From the NCBI GenBank assembly GCA_026936105.1, contig JAIXKI010000002.1, positions 201,556-265,555 of the forward strand: DNA of 64,000 bases, given 5' to 3'. The notes under the pieces were generated by a model. The model was not told where the DNA came from. It made no database searches and saw only the letters and a list, made by a program, of their open reading frames with translations. How positions within the stretch are numbered: the stretch's first letter is position 1; each line of letters opens with the position of its first letter. This stretch comes from Chitinophagales bacterium (GTDB lineage: Bacteria > Bacteroidota > Bacteroidia > Chitinophagales > Chitinophagaceae). Both the position numbers and the translations under genes were made by a program. Below, piece after piece: positions 34,395 to 43,909 of the stretch.

Positions 34395-37300
34395 TTAACT
34401 GTTGTGTGCCGAAGGAATTGCTTCCTTTTTGGCTTCGTCATGATGCCCTTCAACTATTTCATTCGTATTCCGGACTTTAGCCAGATAACTCACATTGGGC
34501 AATGTATGTAACTGCTCAATGACATAATACATTCTTTGCGGGTGCACTTCACGCTCTTTGCTTATCTGGCTTTCCGTATCATGAACATTTCCGAATACTA
34601 TTGCTTCTGTAGGGCAGGCCATTTGACATGCTGTCCTGGCTTCTCCATCTCTTAATGGGCGGTTCTCTGCTTTTGCATCCAGCTTTGCCGACTGTAATCT
34701 CTGTACACAGAAAGTACATTTTTCCATAACACCACGGCTTCTCACTGTAACATCCGGATTCAATACCATTCTTGTCAGATCATCATTCATCTGGCTGACA
34801 ACAGGATCCAGTTCACCCACACCGGTAAAGTTCTGATTATTGGGGAAGCTGTCAGCGCCATTATAATCGGCCCAGTTAAAACGCCTTACTTTATAAGGAC
34901 AGTTATTGGCACAATATCTTGTTCCCACGCAACGGTTGTAGGCCATCATGTTCAGGCCTTCAGCGCTATGGCTGGTGGCGCTTACCGGGCAAACATTCTC
35001 GCAGGGTGCATTATCGCAATGCTGACAAAGCATTGGCTGAAATACCACTGACTTCAGGTCGTCTGGGTTTTCGGGAGAGGAAACAAAGTAGCGGTCAATG
35101 CGCATCCAATGCATTTCATGAGCCCTCATCACTTCATGCTTGCCCACTACCGGTATATTGTTCTCGGCATTACAAGCCACCACGCAGGCGCCGCAACCGA
35201 TGCAAACATTCATATCTATACTCATTCCCCACTTAATGCCCGGCTGTGCATGTTCAGGATATAAAGTCGCATTGCTGCGATAATTCCCCTTAGATTGATC
35301 GTAAAATTCTTTAGCAAGTTCTTCCCTGTATTCAGGAATCACTTCCGGATCTTTTTTGAAAGTAGCCAGCGTTGTTTCACGAACCACTTCAAACCGGTTC
35401 TCATAAGTATTATGCAGTTGTGTACGGGCCAGCTTATACGTTTTGTGCTGGTCGGTTACCGACACATCAGCAACTGAATAAGAAATATTATTTCCGTCAA
35501 ATGAAGCAAAAGGATAAGTATTCTTACCGACACCGGCAGCTGCTTTTCCCAACTTTTCATTCCTTCCATAGCCTACAGCAACGGCAATAGTATTTGCATT
35601 CATTCCCGGAATAACAAGTACAGGCAATTCCATCTCTGTTTTGCCTGCAGAAATTTTAATGACCGGTTTCTCCGGGAAATACTCATAATTAACGTCAAGC
35701 TTGATACCCAGGTCCTTTGCCATGGCCATGGAGATCATAGCATAATTATCCCATGTTGCTTTTGATACGGGATCAGGCAATTCCTGCAGCCAGGGATTAC
35801 CTGCCTGGGAACCTGTACCGATAGATACTTTCTGATAAAGTACCAATTCATTTTTTCCGCCTTTTTTCGCCGAAGAAATGACTGAAGCCGAATTAGAAAT
35901 GGCAGCGTCATTGAATGAGCCGGCACTTGATGCAGCAGAAGCTGATTCTATGATACCATCCTGCAATGCTTTCTCATATGCAACAGTAGAGCCGAGTTTC
36001 TGTGTCCAGTAATTCTTAAAATAATCTTCGTATGTAGTATTATTTCCTGACCATGCCATTAAAGAGGTCTGATAAGGACGTGTTTTGAACAACGGGTAGA
36101 TCGTAGGCTGAATGAAAGCGGTGCATCCTGTTTTGGGAGATGCATCACCCCAGCTTTCCAGGTAGTGATGAGTGGGAACCACATAATTGCAAAGCTGAGT
36201 GGTCTCATCCATCTTCTCTCCAAAGGAAACGCTCAATTTTACTTTCTTCAATGCAGATTTAAAACGCTCTGCATCATAATAATCATAAGCAGGGTTAGCA
36301 CCGTATATAAAAATAGCCCCTACCTGGCCTGCATCCATTTTATCTACCAGGTCACGCATGTCTTTATCAATTCCTTTGCGGTAATTGAGTGACACCGACC
36401 AGTCAATGGTATTTCCATAAGCGCCGATCAGGTTGTTGATCGCATTCACGATCACCTGTACGTTCACATCATTACTTCCGCAAACCACCAAAGCTTTTCC
36501 ATTGGCAGCTTTCAGGTCGTTTGCCACTTTAGCGATTCCGTTTTTAAGTTTTTCATCAGCAAGAGCAGGAGCTGAAGCATTTCCACCCAATGCAGCATAT
36601 AAAGCAAGCGCCACGGTACCCGTTTCTGAAGGACGGTGAGTAAAACGTTCATCAGCGCTGCTGCCTGTTGTACTCAGATAGCTTTCGAACTGATAATGCT
36701 TGCTCATTGCCGGATTCTTTTCATCTATCCTGCGACCCTTTGCATATTGATGAGCAAACTCCACAGGACTCAGCCATGTGGCCAGGAAATCAGCGCCAAG
36801 GCTGATGATCAGGTTCGCTTTATCAAAATTGTATTGAGGAATTTCTTTTTTGCCGAAGGTAGCCTGGTTGGCTTCCAGCATTCCGCTGTACGAAACACCA
36901 TCATATTGAACATGTGTCCCATTGTATTTTTTCAGAAATGCATCAATGATCTCCTGGGAAGAAGGAGATACCAATGTGCTGGTGAGCAAAGCAACAGAAG
37001 TTCCTCCCAATCCTGTCAATGCATCACCGATCATCTTGTCCAGTTGCTCAAAAGTGGGAATCTCTTCAAACTTTCCGCTCTGAACTTTTCTGCTCGGATA
37101 CCTGTTGCGATACATATCATACAGGTCAAGGACTGAAGCCTGGGTACGGGCAGAAGTTCCGCCTTTGGTGAAAGAACACAATTCATTTCCTTCAACTTTG
37201 ATAGGGCGGCCATCACGAACCTTGGCAACCACCGGTACCACATCGCCATCCTGAACATAAGTGGTTGCATAATACTTAGCTACTCCCGGAACTATATCAT

Positions 37301-37547
37301 CCGGTTTGTTTGCATAAGGAATAGCTTTGATGACCGGCATTTTACAGCTTGCGGCTATTGTTGCTGCGGCTGTACTAAAGCCCAGATATTTTAAAAAGTC
37401 CCTGCGGGGCGCTTTGGCATCCAGCAATCCTTTGTCTTCAAGATCTCCAAAAGGCAGATCTTCCTGAAACTCATTTTGCCTGTGCTTTTGAAGTTTCTCC
37501 GGTTCATTGAGTTCTCCGAATCCCTGCCAGTATTTTTTTTCGCTCAT
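34395..37547 (-). CDS. actB: alternative complex III molybdopterin-oxidoreductase-like iron-sulfur subunit ActB
   Basis: 1050-residue protein fusing a molybdopterin oxidoreductase-like domain (about residues 70-720) with a four-cluster ferredoxin domain (about 760-1010). A variant Tat-type segment RRDFLKYLGFSTAAATIAASC is internal, near residue 49, rather than at the N-terminus. Cysteine motifs: MNVCIGCGACVVACNAEN, CQHCDNAPCENVCPV, RYCANNCPYK and CTFCVQR...CQMACPTEA. In known ACIII the large domain lacks the Mo cofactor and only the Fe-S clusters work, passing electrons from ActC to ActA hemes. Confidence 0.97.
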   Translation of the reverse strand: MSEKKYWQGFGELNEPEKLQKHRQNEFQEDLPFGDLEDKGLLDAKAPRRDFLKYLGFSTAAATIAASCKMPVIKAIPYANKPDDIVPGVAKYYATTYVQDGDVVPVVAKVRDGRPIKVEGNELCSFTKGGTSARTQASVLDLYDMYRNRYPSRKVQSGKFEEIPTFEQLDKMIGDALTGLGGTSVALLTSTLVSPSSQEIIDAFLKKYNGTHVQYDGVSYSGMLEANQATFGKKEIPQYNFDKANLIISLGADFLATWLSPVEFAHQYAKGRRIDEKNPAMSKHYQFESYLSTTGSSADERFTHRPSETGTVALALYAALGGNASAPALADEKLKNGIAKVANDLKAANGKALVVCGSNDVNVQVIVNAINNLIGAYGNTIDWSVSLNYRKGIDKDMRDLVDKMDAGQVGAIFIYGANPAYDYYDAERFKSALKKVKLSVSFGEKMDETTQLCNYVVPTHHYLESWGDASPKTGCTAFIQPTIYPLFKTRPYQTSLMAWSGNNTTYEDYFKNYWTQKLGSTVAYEKALQDGIIESASAASSAGSFNDAAISNSASVISSAKKGGKNELVLYQKVSIGTGSQAGNPWLQELPDPVSKATWDNYAMISMAMAKDLGIKLDVNYEYFPEKPVIKISAGKTEMELPVLVIPGMNANTIAVAVGYGRNEKLGKAAAGVGKNTYPFASFDGNNISYSVADVSVTDQHKTYKLARTQLHNTYENRFEVVRETTLATFKKDPEVIPEYREELAKEFYDQSKGNYRSNATLYPEHAQPGIKWGMSIDMNVCIGCGACVVACNAENNIPVVGKHEVMRAHEMHWMRIDRYFVSSPENPDDLKSVVFQPMLCQHCDNAPCENVCPVSATSHSAEGLNMMAYNRCVGTRYCANNCPYKVRRFNWADYNGADSFPNNQNFTGVGELDPVVSQMNDDLTRMVLNPDVTVRSRGVMEKCTFCVQRLQSAKLDAKAENRPLRDGEARTACQMACPTEAIVFGNVHDTESQISKEREVHPQRMYYVIEQLHTLPNVSYLAKVRNTNEIVEGHHDEAKKEAIPSAHNS

Positions 37548-37571
37548 TATATCTGTTTGATAGTATGTTGA

Positions 37572-38837
37572 TCAATAGTGACATTTCTGACATTCCAGAC
37601 CACCAATATCTTTTACAGTTACGCTATCCATTTTCCCGGATTTAATATCCTCATGGAATTTTTCGTATATGCTGTAAAATTTATTTCCTTTCGTATCGTC
37701 GTAGTTGAAATTCACTTTGGTTTCACGATGGCAATTGATACACCATCCCATACTTAATTCAGCAAATTGTTTTACTTCATTCATTGAGGTGATCTCGCCA
37801 TGGCAGGTCTGGCATTGTACATTGCCCACTCTTACATGCTGTTCATGGCTGAAGAAAACATGATCGGGGAGATTGTGGATCTTGGTCCACTCTATAGGTT
37901 TGGCTTTGGAAGGATCCCAGCTGTTTGCATTATTGGGATCAAAGCCTGCATAAGAATATAATTTTTGAATTTCTGCAGTTCCGTCCACCTTTTTACCATC
38001 GGCATCAAAAAGTTCAGGCCCTTTTTCATAAGTGTTGATGGACTTGTGGCAGTTCATACAAACATTTACCGAAGGGATAGATGCCTGTTTGCTTTCCCAG
38101 GCGCCGCCATGGCAATACAGGCAATTGATCTGGTTAATGCCTGCATGCACCTTGTGAGAATAAAAAATGGGCTGAACTGGTTCATAACCTATCGTTCGCC
38201 CTAATCCGATACCGCCTTTGGTAATGTAATAACCTGCAAGGATAAAGAGAAGAATGGCGAAGATTGCGATATAGGTCTTATTCTTATAAAAAGGAACCGG
38301 CTTGGGTTTCACAATGCCTTCCGAATCTTCACTGAGTTTTTTCAGATTGCTGTTCACCTGCCACAGGATCAAAGCTACGACCGCCATGATCAGGGAGATG
38401 ATCCCAAAGAATACTGCGTTATTGGAACTCTTGGCTGTTGCTTCACCTTCTGTCGGCGCTTTAGGCGCATTCTTGGCGGCTACTTCAGCATCAATATAAG
38501 AAACAATAGCATCAATATCTTTTAAGGTCAATTCAGGAAAAGGAGTCATCACTATTCCATACTGAGCCTTGAGGCCAGCAGTGTAAGGATCTTTCTCCAT
38601 GAAAGCTGCCGGGTTATGCACCCATTCCAGCAGTTTATTATGATCTGCCCAGGGGCCTCTTTGTTCCATTCCCATCAATTCAGGACCCGTCATAGGCTTG
38701 AAGATGTTGTGGCACACAGCACATTTTTGCTGAAACAATGCTTTACCATCTTGTGCTGATAACTGAATTTCCGAAAAAACAAAAACTAAGAAAAATAATA
38801 GTGTTAGTTTTTTTGTCGTTGGCTTATGTGGACTCAT
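37572..38837 (-). CDS. actA: alternative complex III multiheme cytochrome c subunit ActA
   Basis: About 421 residues from the chosen ATG at 38837 (MSPHKPTTKK then a hydrophobic signal ending LSAQ). The frame is open to 38885, but that would put translation through the promoter. Six CxxCH motifs are visible: CAVCH in an N-terminal monoheme domain, then after a transmembrane region (about residues 195-215) CLYCH, CMNCH, CQTCH, CINCH and a C-terminal CQKCH. The second half corresponds to the pentaheme ActA; the first heme domain is an N-terminal addition. First gene of the respiratory operon. Confidence 0.94.
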   Translation of the reverse strand: MSPHKPTTKKLTLLFFLVFVFSEIQLSAQDGKALFQQKCAVCHNIFKPMTGPELMGMEQRGPWADHNKLLEWVHNPAAFMEKDPYTAGLKAQYGIVMTPFPELTLKDIDAIVSYIDAEVAAKNAPKAPTEGEATAKSSNNAVFFGIISLIMAVVALILWQVNSNLKKLSEDSEGIVKPKPVPFYKNKTYIAIFAILLFILAGYYITKGGIGLGRTIGYEPVQPIFYSHKVHAGINQINCLYCHGGAWESKQASIPSVNVCMNCHKSINTYEKGPELFDADGKKVDGTAEIQKLYSYAGFDPNNANSWDPSKAKPIEWTKIHNLPDHVFFSHEQHVRVGNVQCQTCHGEITSMNEVKQFAELSMGWCINCHRETKVNFNYDDTKGNKFYSIYEKFHEDIKSGKMDSVTVKDIGGLECQKCHY

Positions 38838-38882
38838 AGCAGCAATTGTTCTGAGGTATGTGGATAAATTCCGTCTTAGGCA

Positions 38883-38890
38883 CAAATGTA
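38883..38890 (-). promoter_or_regulatory. putative promoter of the act-cox respiratory operon
   Basis: On the minus strand TACATTTG matches the TAnnTTTG -7 box. The expected start site near 38876 lies inside the longest open frame of actA, which supports the downstream ATG at 38837. The -33 position (around 38910) has only a weak CTTTT. Confidence 0.45.
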
Positions 38891-39126
38891 AGTAAGGAAA
38901 GCATTAAAAGAACATTCGTTTTAAAAATTTTTTAACGCCCTGCCACACTGCATTTCACAAGGGTTACAGCTTTTTTATTATCAATAAACTTGATTTGTCA
39001 CTGTAAAGTAAATGTCCACACACAGAAATAAACTCAGCTTAATTTCCTAACACTTGGAGGTTTTTCGTGATTTTTACTTTATTAAAATATATGAACACTT
39101 CTTTTTATTAAAAAGATAATGATGAA

Positions 39127-40008
39127 ATGTTTGAAAAACTAAAACAAAGATGGAATGTTAACGGACTGCAGCTAACGATCGTTATTCTCACTTTTGCCAC
39201 TGGCGGAAGCCTGACAGGATATGTGGGTAAAAAATTAATGGGTCTTCTTCCGATCAGTAATGGCGTACTATGGACCATTATTTATATAATAGTGATCACG
39301 ATCATCTGGCCGGTGATCATATTGGCTGTAAGTGTGCTGACTGGTCAGTTCCGGTTTTTTCTTAATTATGTACACAAGATCGGAGTGAGACTTCGACTCA
39401 TAAAACCGGGCATTGACAAAATGAAAGACACAAAAGACCTAAAAAGGATCGCCATTTTTGCTTCCGGTGCAGGATCCAATGCTCAAAAGATCATTAATCA
39501 TTTCAGAAACAGTGATTCCGTTAATATAGCGCTGATCGCCTGCAACAAACCCGGAGCAGGGGTTTTGAATATCGCAGACAAAGAGAATATCCCGGTATTA
39601 AGGATCGAAAAAGAAAAATTTTTCAGGGGCAATGCTTACACCGATGAACTGAAGCAGCAAAACATTGACTGGATCATACTTGCCGGATTTCTATGGAAAA
39701 TTCCTGAACTGTTGATCCGCTCTTTTCCCCAAAAGATCATCAATATCCATCCTGCCTTGCTTCCCAACTATGGAGGAAAAGGAATGTACGGACAAAAAGT
39801 ACATGAGGCCGTTTTGGCCAATAAAGAAGAAGAAAGCGGCATCACCATTCATTACGTTGATAATTTATATGATCATGGCAAGATCATTTTTCAGGCAAAA
39901 TGCCCCGTACTCCATAATGATACTGCTGAGTCCCTGGCACAAAGGATACACGGACTGGAACATCAGCATTTCCCTCTGATTATTGAGCAGTTGGTCACAT
40001 ATAAATAA
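39127..40008 (+). CDS. purN: fusion of a DUF6787-like membrane domain and phosphoribosylglycinamide formyltransferase (PurN)
   Basis: 293 residues in one open frame. Residues 1-95 (MFEKLKQRWNVNGLQL..., two transmembrane helices, basic end) look like the small Bacteroidota membrane family I recall as DUF6787. Residues 99-293 are a full PurN: IAIFASGAGSNAQKI for GAR binding, IINIHPALLPNYGGKGMYG with the catalytic Asn-x-His, and YVDNLYDHGKII with the catalytic Asp. PurN transfers formyl from 10-formyl-THF to GAR in purine synthesis. An internal ATG at 39421 (MKDTKDLKRIAI) sits exactly where a normal PurN would start, so both a fusion and a separate PurN could be made. Confidence 0.93.
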   Translation: MFEKLKQRWNVNGLQLTIVILTFATGGSLTGYVGKKLMGLLPISNGVLWTIIYIIVITIIWPVIILAVSVLTGQFRFFLNYVHKIGVRLRLIKPGIDKMKDTKDLKRIAIFASGAGSNAQKIINHFRNSDSVNIALIACNKPGAGVLNIADKENIPVLRIEKEKFFRGNAYTDELKQQNIDWIILAGFLWKIPELLIRSFPQKIINIHPALLPNYGGKGMYGQKVHEAVLANKEEESGITIHYVDNLYDHGKIIFQAKCPVLHNDTAESLAQRIHGLEHQHFPLIIEQLVTYK

Positions 40009-40055
40009 TTTACCGGTTATTTTGTTACTTTATTAAGCAATCAAAACTCTACAGG

Positions 40056-41330
40056 ATGTTTAAAAAGATTTTCTTCACATACATTTTTATTATTAGCCTG
40101 TCAGGCCTGCCGGATGCACAGGTAATACAGGTAAACAATGCAAAACAAAATACTTCGATTGATTACCGTAGGCTGTCACGTATTGATTCTTTGATGAATG
40201 AATATGTAAAAAATCATTGGCTTGTAGGTGCAGTAACCCTGGTAGTAAAAGACGGCCGGTTGATACAATACAAAGGCTATGGCTACTCTGATGAAGAAGC
40301 AAAAAGACCTATGGCAAACAACAGCATATTCCGAATCATGTCGCAAACAAAAGCCATTGTGAGCATCGGGGCAATGATCTTATATGAAGAAGGAAAATTT
40401 TTACTGGACGAACCTATTTCTGATTTCATTCCTGAATTCCGTCATCCCACTGTGATCGAAAAGTACAACCGGGCCGATACCACATTTACCACAGTACCGG
40501 CAAAAAGAGAAATCACATTCCGCGACCTGCTTACACAAACTTCCGGCATCGGTTATCCAGATATCGGCAACGACAGCATGATGGCCATTTATGCCAAAGC
40601 AAAAATATTTTCCGGCCTCGGGTATTCAGGTGAAAGCCTGCTGGCGCAAATGAAAAGCCTTGCAAAACTGCCTCTTGCTTTTCAACCAGGAACGCAATGG
40701 ATGTACGGGTTGAATTCAGACCTGCTGGGCTGCCTGATCGAAGTAATCAGCGGAATGAACCTGGAAGATTATCTCAGGAAAAATCTCTTTGACCCTTTGG
40801 GCATGAAAGACACTTATTTCAACCTGCCCAAAGAAAAAGCGAACCGGCTGACTGCTGTTTACACCGAAGATGCTTCCGGCAAGATCATCAGGTGGAGCCA
40901 TAGTTTCAGAAACATTGATCCTGATTATCCTTTGATGAAAAAGAATTATCTCTCTGGCGGAGCCGGGCTTTCCTCCACTGCCTGGGACTATGCAGTTTTC
41001 CTGCAGATGCTGCTGAATAAAGGGATCTACAATGGCCACCGCATCCTGTCGCCACGCACCGTTGAACTCATCACTCAAAATCAAATCGGCGATATCTGGA
41101 TTGCACAGGATAAGTTCGGACTTGGTTTTCAGATCACCACGGACAAAGGAGCTGCAATCGGGCCACGCAGCACAGGCACCTTCTCCTGGGGAGGTTATTA
41201 TGGCACAAAATTCTGGGCCGATCCTGAAAAGAATCTTGTCTGCCTGTTCATGATCCAGCAAACACCCAACAGCCATTCCGATATTTCAAAAAAATTTGAG
41301 GTGGCAGTGTATCAATCGTTGATAAAATAG
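40056..41330 (+). CDS. secreted serine hydrolase, class C beta-lactamase/DD-peptidase fold
   Basis: 424-residue protein with a signal peptide ending PDAQ (residue 22). The SxxK motif is S96-Q-T-K99 in RIMSQTKAI. The second motif region is QWMYGLNSDLLG, giving Y-G-L-N rather than the classic Y-x-N. The C-terminal block is TFSWGGYYGTKFWADP. This combination matches the EstB-like esterase/DD-peptidase branch more than true beta-lactamases. Substrate unknown. It is the first of three serine beta-lactamase-fold proteins within 23 kb. Confidence 0.9.
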   Translation: MFKKIFFTYIFIISLSGLPDAQVIQVNNAKQNTSIDYRRLSRIDSLMNEYVKNHWLVGAVTLVVKDGRLIQYKGYGYSDEEAKRPMANNSIFRIMSQTKAIVSIGAMILYEEGKFLLDEPISDFIPEFRHPTVIEKYNRADTTFTTVPAKREITFRDLLTQTSGIGYPDIGNDSMMAIYAKAKIFSGLGYSGESLLAQMKSLAKLPLAFQPGTQWMYGLNSDLLGCLIEVISGMNLEDYLRKNLFDPLGMKDTYFNLPKEKANRLTAVYTEDASGKIIRWSHSFRNIDPDYPLMKKNYLSGGAGLSSTAWDYAVFLQMLLNKGIYNGHRILSPRTVELITQNQIGDIWIAQDKFGLGFQITTDKGAAIGPRSTGTFSWGGYYGTKFWADPEKNLVCLFMIQQTPNSHSDISKKFEVAVYQSLIK

Positions 41331-41423
41331 AATGCATGATTTATCAATCATTTTAAATTTTCTTTTGTTACTTGCCTGTTACAATTCTGTGTTCTGAAAA
41401 ATTTTCTCATCATATTTTTCATT

Positions 41424-42161
41424 ATGGTGTCCTGGCTCATAGAGATGACGGGTGCTTCAGCCCAGCAATTGTACACCATAAAAGGAACCGTATATGACAG
41501 CTCCCGGAATTATCCCATGCCCGGTGTCAGCGTGCTCACAACATCGGGCAGAGGCACTTCCACTAATTCCAACGGCCACTACGAGGTTACTGTTATGGAA
41601 AAAGATTCGATATGGTTTTCCTATCTCAACAAACCGACCATCAAATTCCCGGTGCTGTCTATAAAAACCCCTCTTCAGTTCGATATTGCTTTACAAATAA
41701 GTATTCCTGTGCTGGGTGAAGTAAAGATCAGGCCACCCGATTACAGGCTCGATTCCATACGCAACAGGCAGGAATATGCAAAGATCTTTGATTACAAAAG
41801 GCCGGGACTCAAAGTAGGACCCTCCAGCTTTGGAGCAGGAGTGGGAATTGATCTCGATGAACTGATAAACGTCTTCCGGTTCAAGCGAAAAAGAAGCATG
41901 CTCAGTTTTCAGAAAAGGCTGATCCGGCAGGAGCAGGATAAATTTGTGGACCACCGTTTCAGCAAAGCGCTGGTGCGCCGCCTGACGAAACTGACCGGCA
42001 ATGAACTGGATAGTTTTATGTTGCTGTACCGCCCTTCCTATCTGTTCACCAGCATTGCTTCCGATTACGATTTTCAAAAGTATATCCTGGACTCCTTTCA
42101 CAGGTTTGAGAAAGGATTACCACCTTTGAATGAATGGAAAATGGAAGAAGATGAATTCTGA
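41424..42161 (+). CDS. secreted protein with carboxypeptidase-regulatory-like (CarboxypepD_reg) domain
   Basis: 245-residue exported protein. After the signal (ending ASAQ) comes a beta-sandwich domain of the TonB-associated CarboxypepD_reg-like type: YTIKGTVYDSSRNYPMPGVSVLTTSGRGTSTNSNGHYEV. The remaining ~150 residues are basic and alpha-helical with no known motif. The annotated ATG may be preceded by a few more hydrophobic codons, because the frame is open upstream without an ATG. It is a common Bacteroidota architecture (surface or periplasmic), with unknown function. Confidence 0.85.
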   Translation: MVSWLIEMTGASAQQLYTIKGTVYDSSRNYPMPGVSVLTTSGRGTSTNSNGHYEVTVMEKDSIWFSYLNKPTIKFPVLSIKTPLQFDIALQISIPVLGEVKIRPPDYRLDSIRNRQEYAKIFDYKRPGLKVGPSSFGAGVGIDLDELINVFRFKRKRSMLSFQKRLIRQEQDKFVDHRFSKALVRRLTKLTGNELDSFMLLYRPSYLFTSIASDYDFQKYILDSFHRFEKGLPPLNEWKMEEDEF

Positions 42162-42209
42162 TCAGCGTTCATAGTAACTAAAAACATAGTAATTTAACTT
42201 TTGCAAGTT

Positions 42210-42332
42210 ATGAGCGATAAGCTGCACCATGAAATAAGAAAAGAGTTTCAATTGGGGCGCACGTTCTTTTTCAATGAAGCGATAGTTGAAATTATCATCA
42301 CCATTGTCAATGGACGGAATGGAAAATTATAA
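42210..42332 (+). pseudogene. 40-codon remnant resembling the first helix of a TMEM175-type K+ channel
   Basis: A short frame MSDKLHHEIRKEFQLGRTFF... ends after 40 codons. Its pattern EFQL-x-R-x3-F-(N/S)-(E/D)-A-(I/V)-x3-I-x-IT matches the first transmembrane segment of TMEM175 family (DUF1211) proteins, in which the RxxxFSD motif is conserved. The rest of such a gene is absent. It may be a relic of a deleted channel gene or a chance small ORF. Confidence 0.35.
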
Positions 42333-42362
42333 AACAACTTAAAAAACATCAATCCAACTGAT

Positions 42363-43904
42363 ATGCGTAAAATCTTTTTTGTCTTTTTGGTTTTGATCTC
42401 ACATCAACTGTTTTCACAAAACGGAAGCACTCCGGCTTTCATAAAAGACAGTCTGGATGCCTACGTAAAGAGGGCCTTGACCGATTGGCAAATTCCGGGA
42501 ATTGCAGTCTGCATTATCAAAGACGGGAAAGTCGTTGTAATGAAAGGATATGGAGTGAAAGATTGGGACAGTAAAGAACCTGTAGATGAAAATACACTGT
42601 TTATGATCGGCAGCAATACCAAAGCTTTCACGGCTACCGCATTGGCAATGCTGGATGCAGAAAAGAGCTCGGAAAACGGAAAAGAAAAATTTTCACTCGA
42701 TGATAAAGTGACCAAATGGATCCCGCAATTCAAACTGGATAATAAGGCTGCAGGTGAACAGGCCATCATCCGCGACATGCTCTGCCATCGCATAGGGTTT
42801 GAGACTTTCCAGGGAGATTTTACTTACTGGACCAGCAATCTTACCCGCAATGAAGTGATCGAAAAAATGAGCCACATAAAAGCTGTTTATCCTTTTCGCA
42901 CCACCTATGGTTATACCAATGCGGCATTTGTGGTGGCCGGACAAATAATTCCTAAAGTAACCGGCATGGAATGGGAAGATTTTCTGAAACAAAAAATATT
43001 TGACCCGCTGGAGATGAAAAACACTCTGGCTTTGAGCAAGGATTTTCCCAATGCCCCCAACAAATGTTTTCCATATACCATGAAAGACGGGAAAATTGAC
43101 AAGATCCCTTTTTGCCTTATAGACAACCTGGCACCTGCCGGAAGCATAAGCTCATCTGTAAATGATATGAGCCATTGGGTGATGATGCAACTGGATAACG
43201 GTAAATACAACGGTAAACAGATCATTTCTCCTTCCGCTATAGCACAAACAAGATTGCCACATTCTATTATGGGGAACGGAGGCGCCTTATTCAATGAAGG
43301 GCATTTTGCATTGTACGGCCTTGGCTGGAGGTTGCAGGAGTATTGCGGCAGAAAAATCATTTCTCATACCGGTGGTGTGAATGGATTCGTCACCAGCGTG
43401 ACGCTGATCCCGGAAGACAAACTGGGCATCCTTGTTTTTACCAATACCGATCAGAATAGTTTTTATGAAGCATTGAAATGGGAGATCATGGACGCCTATT
43501 TTGACAAACCTTACCGCAATTACAGCAGTATTTATCTTAAAGCAGGCAAGGTCCAATCTGCTGCAGCAGAAAAAAAAGACAAGATCATCAGGGATTCGGT
43601 AGCCATGAATTTAAAACCAGAATTGCCGTTAAAGGATTATACCGGAAATTATTTTAGTGATGTTTATGGAAACATGAAAGTGGTTCTGGAAAACGATGAA
43701 CTGAGAATGCGGTTCTCCCACCATCCCAATATGTATGCAAAACTGGAACCGCTCGGCGGCAGTCGTTTCTATGCAGTATTCACCGACCCGGAATTCAGTA
43801 AAGCAATATTTCCTTTTCATGTAGAGAACGGCAAAGTAAAATCTGTAACGGTGAAAGTGGCTGACTTTGTAGAATACAATCCTTATGAATTTTATAAAAA
43901 ATAA
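42363..43904 (+). CDS. secreted serine hydrolase, beta-lactamase fold with C-terminal DUF3471-like domain
   Basis: 513-residue protein with a signal ending LFSQ (residue 19). The penicillin-binding fold motifs are complete: S84-N-T-K87 (GSNTKAF), Y184-T-N186 (YGYTNAAF) and HTGG in ISHTGGVNGF. Residues from about 405 form a separate beta-rich C-terminal domain (YTGNYFSDVYGNMKV...). This is the AmpC-like family of esterases/D-aminopeptidases, not necessarily a resistance enzyme. It is paralogous in fold to the genes at 40.1 and 62.2 kb. Confidence 0.92.
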   Translation: MRKIFFVFLVLISHQLFSQNGSTPAFIKDSLDAYVKRALTDWQIPGIAVCIIKDGKVVVMKGYGVKDWDSKEPVDENTLFMIGSNTKAFTATALAMLDAEKSSENGKEKFSLDDKVTKWIPQFKLDNKAAGEQAIIRDMLCHRIGFETFQGDFTYWTSNLTRNEVIEKMSHIKAVYPFRTTYGYTNAAFVVAGQIIPKVTGMEWEDFLKQKIFDPLEMKNTLALSKDFPNAPNKCFPYTMKDGKIDKIPFCLIDNLAPAGSISSSVNDMSHWVMMQLDNGKYNGKQIISPSAIAQTRLPHSIMGNGGALFNEGHFALYGLGWRLQEYCGRKIISHTGGVNGFVTSVTLIPEDKLGILVFTNTDQNSFYEALKWEIMDAYFDKPYRNYSSIYLKAGKVQSAAAEKKDKIIRDSVAMNLKPELPLKDYTGNYFSDVYGNMKVVLENDELRMRFSHHPNMYAKLEPLGGSRFYAVFTDPEFSKAIFPFHVENGKVKSVTVKVADFVEYNPYEFYKK

Positions 43905-43909
43905 AGACC

